A DNA stretch of 42,308 bases from an uncultured Eubacteriales bacterium (GTDB taxonomy: Bacteria > Bacillota > Clostridia > Christensenellales > Borkfalkiaceae), in the NCBI GenBank assembly GCA_902465495.1, contig CABQND010000009.1:1-42308 (forward strand), in the 5' to 3' direction. The position numbers and the translations under genes are program-made. The stretch's first letter is position 1, and every line of letters begins with the position of its first letter. A model generated the notes under the pieces. That model had not been told where the DNA came from, did no database searches, and was given only the letters and a program-made list of their open reading frames with translations. Shown here one piece after another: positions 8,708-16,840 of the stretch.

Positions 8708-10246
8708 ATGAAAAAACCTTTTGCGATCATTATCATGGATGGATACGGGATCAATCCCGAAAAGAAAGGAAACGCAATCGAGCTGGAGGGCAGCCCGAAT
8801 GTAAAGAGGTATGAAAAGGAATATCCTTCGTCGCAACTGGGCGCGTCGGGGATGAGTGTGGGGCTACCGAACGGGCAGATGGGCAACTCCGAAGTGGGGC
8901 ATCTGAACATGGGTGCGGGACGCATTGTATATCAAGAGCTGACCAAAATCACGAAAGAAATTGACGACGGCGAATTTTTTAAAAACGAAGCGCTTCTTTG
9001 GGCAATGAACAGTGCAAAGGCTTCGGGCAAAAAACTGCATATTTGGGGACTTTTGTCGGATGGCGGTGTGCACAGCCACAACACGCACCTGTATGCTCTT
9101 TTGAAGATGTGCAAAGAACAAGGATTGGATAATGCATACGTACACTGTTTTCTTGACGGTCGTGACGTGTCTCCCACGTCGGGTGCGGGATTCGTACGCG
9201 ATTTGCAGAAAGAAATGGACAAGCTGGGCTTTGGTGCAATTGCATCCGTCTGCGGCAGATATTATGCGATGGACCGCGACAATCGCTGGGAGCGCGTATC
9301 CAAAGCATACGAAATGCTTACGATCGGCAACGGTATTCAGACGCAAGACGCGGCTTCGGCGATCGAGCAGTCGTATGCAAATGATGTAACGGACGAGTTC
9401 ATGTTGCCGACCAACGTCGTTAAGGACGGCAAGCCTGTTGCATTGGTGGAAAAAGGGGACAGCGTGATTTTCTTTAATTTCCGTCCTGACCGCGCCCGTG
9501 AGATCACTCGCGCATTCACCGAACCCGATTTTGCAGGGTTTGAGCGTAAAACGGGATATCTTGCGCCCAATTATGTGTGCTTTACGCAGTACGATGCGAC
9601 GTTTGCGCACGTACAGGTTGCGTTTAAACCGCAGAGTTTGAAAAATACGCTGGGAGAATATCTTGCGTCACTGGGCAAAAAGCAGCTGCGTATTGCTGAA
9701 ACGGAAAAATATGCGCACGTTACCTTTTTCTTTAACGGCGGCGTGGAAGCACCTAACGAAAATGAAGTGCGCGTGCTGGTGCCGTCGCCGAAGGTGGCTA
9801 CTTACGATTTGAAACCTGAAATGAGCGCTTATGAAGTGACGGATAAGGTAATCGAGCAATTGTCAACGGGTGAATATGATGCAATGATCTTAAATTTTGC
9901 AAACTGCGACATGGTCGGGCATACGGGTGTTTTGGAAGCGGCAGAAAAAGCGGTTGCGACGGTAGATGAATGCGTGGATCGTGTACTTAAAAAGATTTTG
10001 GAAATGGGCGGCGGCGCGCTTTTAACGGCAGACCACGGCAATGCGGATAAGATGATCGCGGAAGACGGTTCCCCGTTCACTGCGCATACGACCAATCCCG
10101 TCCCGGTCGTGCTTGTGTGCGATGCGTTGAAAAACGTGAAGTTGCGCAAAGATGGAATTTTAGCGGATCTTGCTCCGACTCTTTTGGAAATGATGAATCT
10201 TCCCGTGCCTGAGGAGATGACCGGAAAAACTTTGATCGTGCACTGA
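8708..10246 (+). CDS. gpmI: Cofactor-independent phosphoglycerate mutase (GpmI)
   Basis: 512 residues. It interconverts 3- and 2-phosphoglycerate using two manganese ions and a phosphoserine intermediate, in glycolysis and gluconeogenesis. ATG at 8708 is chosen over an upstream GTG because GAGGTG at 8696-8701 is well placed for it and the protein then begins MKKPFAIIIMDGYG as the family does. Visible motifs are the metal-binding MDGYG near residue 10, the catalytic serine in MGNSEVGHLNMGAGR, the substrate-binding DGRDVSPTSG and RPDRAREIT, and the C-terminal metal site NFANCDMVGHTG and TADHGNAD. The usual Firmicute neighbours (gapA, pgk, tpiA) are not upstream; secG follows with its own promoter. 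A second, archaeal-type mutase lies at 35359-36570. Confidence 0.97.
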   Translation: MKKPFAIIIMDGYGINPEKKGNAIELEGSPNVKRYEKEYPSSQLGASGMSVGLPNGQMGNSEVGHLNMGAGRIVYQELTKITKEIDDGEFFKNEALLWAMNSAKASGKKLHIWGLLSDGGVHSHNTHLYALLKMCKEQGLDNAYVHCFLDGRDVSPTSGAGFVRDLQKEMDKLGFGAIASVCGRYYAMDRDNRWERVSKAYEMLTIGNGIQTQDAASAIEQSYANDVTDEFMLPTNVVKDGKPVALVEKGDSVIFFNFRPDRAREITRAFTEPDFAGFERKTGYLAPNYVCFTQYDATFAHVQVAFKPQSLKNTLGEYLASLGKKQLRIAETEKYAHVTFFFNGGVEAPNENEVRVLVPSPKVATYDLKPEMSAYEVTDKVIEQLSTGEYDAMILNFANCDMVGHTGVLEAAEKAVATVDECVDRVLKKILEMGGGALLTADHGNADKMIAEDGSPFTAHTTNPVPVVLVCDALKNVKLRKDGILADLAPTLLEMMNLPVPEEMTGKTLIVH

Positions 10247-10286
10247 GAGTATTTTTAAAAAAATCTGAAAAACAACTAAAAAACGG

Positions 10287-10315
10287 TTGATTAAACTTTT
10301 CCGGTATGGTATACT
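10287..10315 (+). promoter_or_regulatory. Promoter of secG
   Basis: TTGATT (10287-10292) and TATACT (10310-10315) are 17 bases apart, and TGG immediately precedes the -10 hexamer (extended -10). Confidence 0.7.
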
Positions 10316-10363
10316 ATTCAAGTACTGGACTAAAACAGAAAAATTTTGCAGGGAGTGTTTCAA

Positions 10364-10696
10364 ATGCCCGACATGATGTCTATAATCAATGCAATGCTGG
10401 CTCCTCTTCCGAGTCAAGCAGTATATAATGTTTACAGGATCGTCTGTCTTGTTTTGTTGCTCGTAATGATGGTTTGTGCGGTCATTGCAATCGTCATTGT
10501 GCTGTTCCAGCCGGGCAACTCTACAGGTATTGATGCTTTGGGCGGTTCGAGCGAGACTTTCTTTGGGAAAAATAAGGGAAGGTCAATGGAAAGCAAGATG
10601 AAGAAATGGACAGTCATTTCTCTGATCGTGCTTACGGTACTCGCGATCGCGTTCTTCATTCTGCAGCTGAACGGCGTGTGGGGTGTCAGTGCATAA
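10364..10696 (+). CDS. secG: Preprotein translocase subunit SecG
   Basis: 110 residues. SecG is the small, non-essential partner of SecY and SecE that assists SecA-driven export through the cytoplasmic membrane. ATG at 10364 is used because GGGAGTG at 10351-10357 precedes it by 6 bases; an upstream TTG would lack this. The protein shows the family pattern of two membrane helices (residues ~23-48 and ~83-104) joined by a loop with the conserved FQPGNSTG and a Gly/Ser-rich stretch, ALGGSSETFFGKNKG. The N-terminal ~20-residue extension before the first helix is somewhat longer than usual. Its place just before rnr and smpB is the standard Firmicute order. Confidence 0.93.
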   Translation: MPDMMSIINAMLAPLPSQAVYNVYRIVCLVLLLVMMVCAVIAIVIVLFQPGNSTGIDALGGSSETFFGKNKGRSMESKMKKWTVISLIVLTVLAIAFFILQLNGVWGVSA

Positions 10697-10715
10697 ACGC
10701 AAAGCAATTGGATGG

Positions 10716-10750
10716 GCGGTTATTCCTGAAAAGGATAGCCGCTTTTTTTT
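10716..10750 (+). terminator. Terminator after secG
   Basis: GCGGTTAT-TCCT pairs with AGGA-TAGCCGC (one bulge, one G-U), with loop GAAA, followed by eight T ending at 10750. Some read-through into rnr is possible; no strong promoter is visible between it and rnr (a TAAAAT at 10770-10775 lacks a good -35). Confidence 0.75.
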
Positions 10751-10809
10751 ATAACTTTTCATGGGTGGGTAAAATTACTCGTAAATTTATGTAGCAGCGG
10801 AGAAGAGAA

Positions 10810-12882
10810 ATGTTGGCATCGCAAAGTATACTTGAAAAATTTCATACAGGAGAGCTGGAATACAAAAAACAAAGCGAAATTTGCCGATTGCTCGGAATTT
10901 CTTCGCGCGCTGAGCGCGATGCGATCGGGCGGATATTAAAAACAATGGAAGAAGAGGGCGATCTTGTTCGCGACGAGAGGGGCAGGTTTGTCACACCGCA
11001 AAGGCTCGGTCTGATTATGTGTACGGTGCAGGGTAATGAACGGGGCTTTGCGTTCGGGGTGCGCGACGACGGAGAAGACCTGTTTTTTCCGCCGCGCGCC
11101 CTGCACGGAGCATTGCACGGCGATACAGTCTATGCCCGCATTGTCGGAGGTGAACACGGCGATGAAGGCGCTGTGTATTCCATTGTAAGGCGCGGTATGC
11201 CGCGGCTTACGGGTGTGTATTATCGTGATAGAAAGGGCGGATTCGTTGAGGCAGACGAACGACGCTTTTGCGAACCTGTCCACATAATCGGAGGAACGGT
11301 ACGCGCATTTCCTGGCGAAAAGGTAGTTGTTCGCATTATTTCCTATCCCGACGGACGCGCGCCCGAAGGACAGATCGAAGAGGTGCTCGGCAAGTGCGGT
11401 GACCTTAAGACAGAAGAAGAGGCCATTATCCGCACGCAAAATCTTACCGAAGAATTTCCGAAAAAAGTGATTGCAGAAGCGGAGCGTGTCGCAGCCGAAG
11501 AAATTTCACTGCGCGGAAGGCATGATTTTCGCGGTGACCTTGTGATCACCATCGATGGGGAAGATTCCCGCGATTTTGATGATGCGGTGAGTGTAGAAAA
11601 GGAAGGGGACGGATATCGTTTGGCCGTGCATATTGCGGACGTATCGCATTATGTAAAGCGGGGCGGTGCTCTGGACAAAGAAGCGTATGGGCGCGGTACG
11701 AGTGTTTATTTTCCTGATCGCGTTCTGCCTATGCTTCCCGAGAGCTTGTCCAACGGTGCGTGTTCGCTCAATGAAGGCGAAGATCGTTATACGCTTTCCT
11801 GTCTTATGCATGTGGATGCTCGCGGAAATGTGACCGATCCGCAAATCGTGGAAGGGGTGATCCGTTCAAGAAACCGCATGACATACACGCAGGTATCGGC
11901 GATCTTGGACGGGGACGAAACGGTTCGCGCGAAGTATCCCCACTTGCTTTCGATGTGCGAGGATATGCGCGCGCTTGCGCGCATTCTCATGAAAAAACGG
12001 CAGGCGCGCGGCAGTGTAGAACTGGATGTGCGCGAGGCAAAGATCACTTATGACGGCGGTGCGGTCGAAGTTTGCGAATATGAGCGCACAATGGCGCACC
12101 ATATCATCGAAGAATTTATGATCCTTGCGAATGAAACGGTTGCGGAATTTATTGCGGCGTACGAATTGCCGTTTGTGTATCGCGTGCACGAGCAGCCCGG
12201 CGAGGAGAAAGCGGAGGGATTCAAAAAGTACCTGCAAGAGCTGGGTATTCGTGCAAAATTTCATCCCGAAAACGTGCGCCCGGGCGAATACGGAAAAATC
12301 TTGGAAGGGCTGGAAGGAAGCGAACTCTTTCGTGTAGTCAACCGCGTAATGTTGCGTTCAATGTCGAAAGCGCGTTACAGCGCGGAAAATTGCGGGCATT
12401 TTGGACTTGCCTCGCGCTGTTATTGCCATTTTACTTCGCCGATCCGCCGCTATCCAGACCTTGTGGTGCACCGCATCGTAAAACTTGCGATCAAGGGACA
12501 GGCAGGGGAAGCGGAGCGGTTTTCCTCGTTTGTGCAGGAGGCGTCGCAGAGGTGTTCGGCGAGCGAACGCCGCGCGGATGAAGCGGAGCGCGCCGTTGAC
12601 GAGCTGTATAAAGTTTGGTATATGCGTTCGCATTTGGGAGAGGAGTTTGACGGAATCGTTTCCGGCGTGACGGCTTTCGGTGTGTTTGCGGAACTTGCAA
12701 ACACTGTGGAAGGTCTGATCAGAATCGAAAATCTGCCGCAAGACGATTATGTTTTTGTGGAAGAAAGATATTTACTCAAAGGCGGAAGGTATTCTTTTAA
12801 GATTGGCGATAAAATACGAATTAAAGTTGCCGCTTGTGATATCGGTACGCGTAAATGTGAATTTTTGCCCGCGAATATATGA
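10810..12882 (+). CDS. rnr: Ribonuclease R
   Basis: 690 residues, near the usual ~700-800. This hydrolytic 3'-5' exoribonuclease degrades structured RNA and helps dispose of tmRNA-tagged messages. Domain order: N-terminal winged-helix segment (1-60), cold-shock/OB domains (~60-215), RNB catalytic domain (~240-560) with the magnesium-binding aspartates in DGEDSRDFDDAVSV, SNGACSLNEGEDRYTLS and the late HFTSPIRRYPDLVVHR motif, then an S1 domain near 610-685 (FDGIVSGVTAFGVFAEL). The lysine-rich tail of E. coli RNase R is missing, as in several Gram-positives. It precedes smpB by 74 bp, a conserved functional pairing in trans-translation. Confidence 0.96.
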   Translation: MLASQSILEKFHTGELEYKKQSEICRLLGISSRAERDAIGRILKTMEEEGDLVRDERGRFVTPQRLGLIMCTVQGNERGFAFGVRDDGEDLFFPPRALHGALHGDTVYARIVGGEHGDEGAVYSIVRRGMPRLTGVYYRDRKGGFVEADERRFCEPVHIIGGTVRAFPGEKVVVRIISYPDGRAPEGQIEEVLGKCGDLKTEEEAIIRTQNLTEEFPKKVIAEAERVAAEEISLRGRHDFRGDLVITIDGEDSRDFDDAVSVEKEGDGYRLAVHIADVSHYVKRGGALDKEAYGRGTSVYFPDRVLPMLPESLSNGACSLNEGEDRYTLSCLMHVDARGNVTDPQIVEGVIRSRNRMTYTQVSAILDGDETVRAKYPHLLSMCEDMRALARILMKKRQARGSVELDVREAKITYDGGAVEVCEYERTMAHHIIEEFMILANETVAEFIAAYELPFVYRVHEQPGEEKAEGFKKYLQELGIRAKFHPENVRPGEYGKILEGLEGSELFRVVNRVMLRSMSKARYSAENCGHFGLASRCYCHFTSPIRRYPDLVVHRIVKLAIKGQAGEAERFSSFVQEASQRCSASERRADEAERAVDELYKVWYMRSHLGEEFDGIVSGVTAFGVFAELANTVEGLIRIENLPQDDYVFVEERYLLKGGRYSFKIGDKIRIKVAACDIGTRKCEFLPANI

Positions 12883-12888
12883 TTTTTC

Positions 12889-12917
12889 TGTTCAAAGGGC
12901 AGAAATTGTGGTATAAT
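12889..12917 (+). promoter_or_regulatory. Extended -10 promoter before smpB
   Basis: TATAAT at 12912-12917 is directly preceded by TGG, an extended -10. The -35 position (12889-12894, TGTTCA) is poor. It would allow smpB to be transcribed apart from rnr. Confidence 0.5.
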
Positions 12918-12956
12918 AATTAATATAGCATATTGCAAAATATCGGGTAATTCATT

Positions 12957-13406
12957 ATGAAAATCGTTGCGGTGAATAAATCTGCTTCTTTTGAATATTT
13001 CATTGAAGAAAAATTTGAAGCAGGCATTGTACTGGAAGGAAGTGAGGTAAAATCCATCCGGAAGAACAATTGTAATCTGAATGACAGTTTTTGCTTTGTG
13101 CGAGGCGGAGAAGTTTTGTTAAAAAACATGCATATTGCGGTTTATGATAAGAGCGGTGCTTTCAATACGCGCGATTCCAGGCGGGATAGAAAGTTGCTTT
13201 TGCATAAAGCAGAGATTGCGAAGATCGCTGGCAAGGTCAACGAAAAGGGCTATACGCTCGTTCCCTTGAAAATTTATTTTGAGGGTTCGCTCGTGAAGGC
13301 AGAAATCGCACTATGCCGTGGCAAACATACCTACGATAAAAAGCAAGCGCTTAAAGAAAAGGATCTGAAACGCGAAGCGGACCGCAGGATCCGTGAAGCG
13401 TTCTGA
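12957..13406 (+). CDS. smpB: SsrA-binding protein SmpB
   Basis: 149 residues, the usual size. SmpB binds the tRNA-like part of tmRNA and places it in the decoding centre of stalled ribosomes. Typical sequences are visible: NKSASFEYFIEEKFEAGIVL at the start, GSEVKSIRKNNCNLNDSF, the beta-barrel region LHKAEIAKIAGKVNEKGYTLVPLKIYF, ALCRGKHTYDKKQALKEKD, and the basic C-terminal tail (KREADRRIREAF) that mimics the missing anticodon stem. Its partner RNA, ssrA, lies 2.9 kb downstream, separated by metY, metA and a membrane-protein gene. Start and length agree with the family. Confidence 0.97.
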   Translation: MKIVAVNKSASFEYFIEEKFEAGIVLEGSEVKSIRKNNCNLNDSFCFVRGGEVLLKNMHIAVYDKSGAFNTRDSRRDRKLLLHKAEIAKIAGKVNEKGYTLVPLKIYFEGSLVKAEIALCRGKHTYDKKQALKEKDLKREADRRIREAF

Positions 13407-13459
13407 TATGCAAAAATATTTCGAATAACAAATAAAAAATTTTAACAGGAGTTATGGAC

Positions 13460-14731
13460 ATGAGTTATAAAAAGGATACGATATGTGTACAGGGCGGATA
13501 CCGTCCGAAATCGGGGGAATCGCGCATTCCGCCCATTTCGCAGAGCACGACATATTTTTACGACAGCACGCAGGGAATGGCGGATCTGTTTGATCTGAAA
13601 GCGGACGGATATTTCTATTCCCGGCTTGCGAATCCGACGGTTGCGGCCTTTGAAGGAAAAGTTACCGAACTGGAAGGCGGGGTTGCGGGTATCGGATGTT
13701 CTTCAGGGATGTCTGCAACGACGCTTGCGGCGTTCACAGTCTGCGGCGCAGGGGATAATATTGTCTCTTCTTCGGCGATCTACGGCGGAACGTTCAACCT
13801 GTTTGCGGTAACTCTTCCGAAATTGGGTATCGAAACTCGTTTTTTTGATCCCGATGCGCCCGCAGAAGAGATCGAAAAACTGATCGATGACAATACGAAG
13901 ATGATCTTTACGGAAACGATCGCCAATCCTTCCATTAAGATCTTAGATTTTGAGAAAATTGCGGCGATTGCGAAAAAATATGAAGTCTTGTTTGCGGTTG
14001 ACAATACGCTTGCAACGCCTGTGCTTTGCTCGCCTTTTCGTTGGGGCGCAAACCTGATCATCCATTCGACGACAAAATATCTGGACGGACATGCGGCGGC
14101 GCTGGGCGGCATGATCGTGGATGGCGGCAATTTTAATTTTAAAGGCAACAAGCGCTACGCTTCGTTCAATGTGCCCGACGAGAGCTATCATGGGCTTGTG
14201 TACGCAGATCTTCCGACGGCGCAGTTCGCCACGAAATGCCGCGCGCAGATGATGCGCGACATCGGCGCTATGATGAGCCCGCAGAATGCTTTTTTGAGCT
14301 GGCTGGGTTGTGATACGCTTGCTCTTCGTATGGAAAGACATTCTTCCAATGCAAAAAAGGTCGCTGCGTATCTTTCTAAGCATCCGAAAATCGATTGGGT
14401 GTGGCACGCTTCTTTGCCCGACAATAAATACCATAAACTTGCCGAAAAGTATCTGCCGAACGGTCAGGGCGGCATGCTCAGTTTCGGTATTAAAGGGGAT
14501 GTGAAGCAGGCGGCTAAATTCATGGAAGCGCTTCGCCTGGTCACGCAGGAAACGCACGTCGCAGATGTGCGCAGCTGTGTATTGCATCCTGCATCCACGA
14601 CGCACCGCCAGCTCACGAAAGAGGAGCTGGAACAGGCAGGGGTGCCCGAGAATCTTGTGCGTTTGTCGGTGGGGATCGAAAATCCTGAGGACATTATCGC
14701 TGATTTGGAGCAGGCACTCGCAAAAATTTAA
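13460..14731 (+). CDS. metY: O-acetylhomoserine sulfhydrylase (PLP enzyme)
   Basis: 423 residues. It is expected to convert O-acetylhomoserine and sulfide to homocysteine (direct sulfhydrylation) using pyridoxal phosphate. ATG at 13460 is preferred to one at 13454 because AGGAG at 13447-13451 is only 2 bases from the first but 8 from the second. It is a Cys/Met-metabolism PLP protein with the cofactor lysine in HSTTKYLDGHAAALGG (Lys206), the phosphate-binding GCSSGMSATTLA, substrate residues in YSRLANPTV and DNTLATPVL, and C-terminal LSVGIENPEDIIADL. Methionine gamma-lyase and cystathionine gamma-synthase share this fold, but the adjacent metA with acetyl specificity supports MetY. No SAM riboswitch precedes it. 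Confidence 0.88.
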   Translation: MSYKKDTICVQGGYRPKSGESRIPPISQSTTYFYDSTQGMADLFDLKADGYFYSRLANPTVAAFEGKVTELEGGVAGIGCSSGMSATTLAAFTVCGAGDNIVSSSAIYGGTFNLFAVTLPKLGIETRFFDPDAPAEEIEKLIDDNTKMIFTETIANPSIKILDFEKIAAIAKKYEVLFAVDNTLATPVLCSPFRWGANLIIHSTTKYLDGHAAALGGMIVDGGNFNFKGNKRYASFNVPDESYHGLVYADLPTAQFATKCRAQMMRDIGAMMSPQNAFLSWLGCDTLALRMERHSSNAKKVAAYLSKHPKIDWVWHASLPDNKYHKLAEKYLPNGQGGMLSFGIKGDVKQAAKFMEALRLVTQETHVADVRSCVLHPASTTHRQLTKEELEQAGVPENLVRLSVGIENPEDIIADLEQALAKI

Positions 14732-14741
14732 AGAAAAAGCG

Positions 14742-14770
14742 GCGGCGGGGCGCCGTAGACGCTCCGCCGC
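14742..14770 (+). promoter_or_regulatory. GC-rich hairpin between metY and metA
   Basis: An 11-bp stem (14742-14752 with 14760-14770, one G-U) with a 7-nt loop and no T-run after it. It is not a classical terminator and may act as an mRNA stabiliser or processing site that balances metY against metA. Confidence 0.5.
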
Positions 14771-14798
14771 ATGACATTTTACAAAAGGAGAGAAAGAA

Positions 14799-15704
14799 AT
14801 GCCGATCGTAATTCCCAAAGACATACCCGCGTATGCGGCATTGCATCAGGAAAATATCTTCGTAATGAGTGACGAGCGCGCGTTCACGCAGGATATTCGT
14901 CCGCTTGAAATTGCCATACTGAATCTGATGCCTACGAAGGAAGAAACGGAAACGCAGTTTATGCGCCTTCTCTCCAATTCGCCTTTGCAAGTAAATGTGA
15001 CGCTGATCTATACCGAGTCATATAAAAGCAAAAACACGGCGGCGGCACATTTGGAAAAATTCTACAAGCGGTTTGAAGATATCAAAGATAAGCATTTTGA
15101 CGGTATGATCATCACAGGTGCGCCCGTAGAAACAATGCCGTTCGAAGAGGTCGCCTATTGGGACGAGCTGAAAAAGATCTTTGATTTTGCAGATAAGAAT
15201 GTGACAAGTACGATCTATATTTGTTGGGGCGCGCAGGCGGCGCTGTATTATCATTACGGGATACAGAAATATCTTTTGCCGCAAAAACTGTTCGGGATTT
15301 TTCCGCATAAAAAAATTCTGGATCAGCACGATCCGCTTTTGAAGGGGATCGACGATGTGTTTTATATTCCGCATTCCCGTCATACAACCGTGCGTATGGA
15401 AGACGTCCGCAAAGTGAAGGATCTTGTTGTGCTGAGTGAGTCCGAATATACAGGGCTTTCGATCGCGAAGAGCAAAGACAATAAAAAGATTTTCTTGACC
15501 GGGCACATGGAATATGATCGCTTTACGCTGAAAAAAGAATATGACCGCGATATTTCGCGCGGGCTTCCCATTCATCCGCCTTTTAATTATTTTACAGACG
15601 AAACGTGTACGGACGTGCGCGTGACCTGGACAAGTGCTGCAAATTTGTTCTATACGAACTGGCTGAACTATTATGTCTATCAGGTAACGCCGTTTCAGTT
15701 TTAA
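14799..15704 (+). CDS. metA: Homoserine O-acetyltransferase, MetA family
   Basis: 301 residues. It transfers an acyl group to homoserine, the entry to methionine synthesis. It belongs to the MetA (not MetX) fold family, with catalytic Cys142 in CWGAQAALYYHYG and the His/Glu pair in GHMEYDRF. Residue 111, in TGAPVETMPFEEV, is glutamate; in characterised MetA proteins Glu here selects acetyl-CoA while Gly (as in E. coli) selects succinyl-CoA. This fits the acetylhomoserine-using MetY encoded just upstream, so the two genes form a complete homoserine-to-homocysteine step pair. AGGAGAG stands 6-12 bases before the ATG. Confidence 0.95.
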   Translation: MPIVIPKDIPAYAALHQENIFVMSDERAFTQDIRPLEIAILNLMPTKEETETQFMRLLSNSPLQVNVTLIYTESYKSKNTAAAHLEKFYKRFEDIKDKHFDGMIITGAPVETMPFEEVAYWDELKKIFDFADKNVTSTIYICWGAQAALYYHYGIQKYLLPQKLFGIFPHKKILDQHDPLLKGIDDVFYIPHSRHTTVRMEDVRKVKDLVVLSESEYTGLSIAKSKDNKKIFLTGHMEYDRFTLKKEYDRDISRGLPIHPPFNYFTDETCTDVRVTWTSAANLFYTNWLNYYVYQVTPFQF

Positions 15705-15722
15705 AGCACGAAAGGGGGAAGA

Positions 15723-16232
15723 ATGAGTGAGAGAAAGTTTTGTCAAATTAGTTTTTGGCTGAAACTTTGTTGCGCAATTTTGCTTTTTATTGCAGCCGTT
15801 TGGCTTTGCGTTTATGCTTCGGTATATTTGCCGCAAAAGATTGGTGCACAGGCGAGCGGTGCAGGAGCATTTGTTGCGATATTCGGTACAGGAATTGCAA
15901 TTGCGGTTGCTATTTCTGTGACGTTCTTGATTTCGGCGGGATCGATCGTTTTGTCGTTGAGCGCAGTGATTTTTGCTGTGAAAGAGTATAAATATTCACC
16001 CTTAAATATCAATGGTGAAAACAATAATAAGTGGTATTTGGGATTTCGAATCGCATCCGATGCCCTCTTGGCACTTTCGGCTGTTGTTTTATTATCACTT
16101 GCAATTTCATTTGGGCCGGCTGCGCTTTTATCATTATTTTCATCAATATTGAGCATAGTTCTTATTATTGCGGCGGAGATAATGCAAGAAATTAACTTGC
16201 GTCGAAATAGAAATAAGAATAAGGATGAATAA
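15723..16232 (+). CDS. Small multi-pass membrane protein, unknown
   Basis: 169 residues, not recognised. There are four or five hydrophobic helices (about 14-36, 46-68, 70-90, 110-130 and 132-154), a short charged N-terminus and a strongly charged C-terminal tail (NLRRNRNKNKDE), suggesting an integral cytoplasmic-membrane protein. The central loop (KEYKYSPLNINGENNNKW) is hydrophilic. It follows metA by 18 bp with a strong AAAGGGGGA ribosome binding site and so is probably co-transcribed with metY-metA, but nothing in it indicates transport of methionine or sulfur. Codon use is more AT-rich than in metA. The next gene is ssrA with its own promoter. Confidence 0.75.
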   Translation: MSERKFCQISFWLKLCCAILLFIAAVWLCVYASVYLPQKIGAQASGAGAFVAIFGTGIAIAVAISVTFLISAGSIVLSLSAVIFAVKEYKYSPLNINGENNNKWYLGFRIASDALLALSAVVLLSLAISFGPAALLSLFSSILSIVLIIAAEIMQEINLRRNRNKNKDE

Positions 16233-16243
16233 GGCGGCGTAAG

Positions 16244-16272
16244 TTGCATTTTTAATAAAATAGTAGTATACT
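16244..16272 (+). promoter_or_regulatory. Promoter of ssrA
   Basis: TTGCAT (16244-16249) and TATACT (16267-16272) are 17 bases apart. Transcription would start near 16279, just before a leader hairpin. Confidence 0.7.
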
Positions 16273-16285
16273 ATACACAGAAATA

Positions 16286-16306
16286 CTTTGCGCGGAGAGC
16301 GCAAAG
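16286..16306 (+). other. 5' leader hairpin of pre-tmRNA
   Basis: CTTTGCGC (16286-16293) pairs perfectly with GCGCAAAG (16299-16306) around loop GGAGA. It ends 5 bases before the mature 5' end of tmRNA, probably the leader removed by RNase P. Confidence 0.6.
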
Positions 16307-16311
16307 ATAAT

Positions 16312-16684
16312 GGGGTAGCACCGGTTTCGATTGCGGGTGCGCGGTGAGGTAAGCACGTCGAGGAACGAGTGGCCTCGTTAAAACATTCGGCCTAAATTTA
16401 AATGCAGACAATGCAAATTACAATGCGAACGCTCAGTTCGCATATGCTGCTTAATTAAATAAGCGCTCGTCCGCACCTTATTCCTGCCGTAAGGCAGCGG
16501 GCGTCAATTGAGGCAGGGGACGGCCGTCCCGATGTGAAGTCGGCGGGGCGGCGGCATTTCGATTTCTGCGAATAACTTACTTCGGTCGCAAAGAAGGTTG
16601 TTTTAAGTCAAATGCGGCATAAACGTGTAGAAAGCCTTTCGGCAATCTCGTAAGACGCGAGTTCAACTCTCGCCTACTCCACCA
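16312..16684 (+). ncRNA. ssrA: Transfer-messenger RNA (tmRNA)
   Basis: About 373 nt. The 5' GGGGTAG (16312-16318) pairs with CTACTCC near the 3' end, followed by A and an encoded CCA (16682-16684). The T-arm GAGTTCAACTCTC and the CGGTTTCGATT stretch near the 5' end are tmRNA hallmarks. The tag reading frame runs from GCA at 16404 to TAA at 16452-16454 and encodes ADNANYNANAQFAYAA. Together with SmpB it rescues stalled ribosomes and marks the product for proteolysis. The ends are inferred from acceptor-stem pairing; the first tag codon is inferred by analogy with other tmRNAs. Confidence 0.95.
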
Positions 16685-16700
16685 GTGTCGACAGAGTTTG

Positions 16701-16752
16701 AACACCACAAAGACGAAATATATTTTCGTCAATGGTGTTGCGGGCTTTGTGG
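16701..16752 (+). other. Structured trailer with alternative pairings after tmRNA
   Basis: GACGAAA (16712-16718) pairs with TTTCGTC (16724-16730) inside AACACCA/TGGTGTT (16701-16707 with 16733-16739). CCACAAAG (16705-16712) can instead pair perfectly with CTTTGTGG (16745-16752). The two structures exclude each other; the function is unknown and may be tmRNA 3' processing. Confidence 0.45.
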
Positions 16753-16761
16753 CATACAAGT

Positions 16762-16804
16762 AACGAAAGAGAGCAACGGAAAAACCGTTGCTCTCTTTCG
16801 TTTT
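16762..16804 (+). terminator. Strong terminator of ssrA
   Basis: A perfect 18-bp stem (16762-16779 with 16785-16802) and a loop of five A, followed by T residues. It also reads as an efficient hairpin on the other strand. Confidence 0.85.
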
Positions 16805-16840
16805 ATAGATTTTTTATAGATTTTCTTTTTATAGATTTTC
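16801..16840. repeat. Short tandem repeat, 15-nt unit
   Basis: TTTTTATAGATTTTC occurs at 16811-16825 and again at 16826-16840, and a truncated copy (TTTTATAGATTTT) starts at 16801. The last copy touches the stop codon of the nuclease fragment on the minus strand. Confidence 0.8.

Noticed and set aside
13407..13459. SAM riboswitch or S-box before metY
   Set aside because: Only about 50 AT-rich bases separate smpB from metY, too short for an S-box and without its conserved stems.
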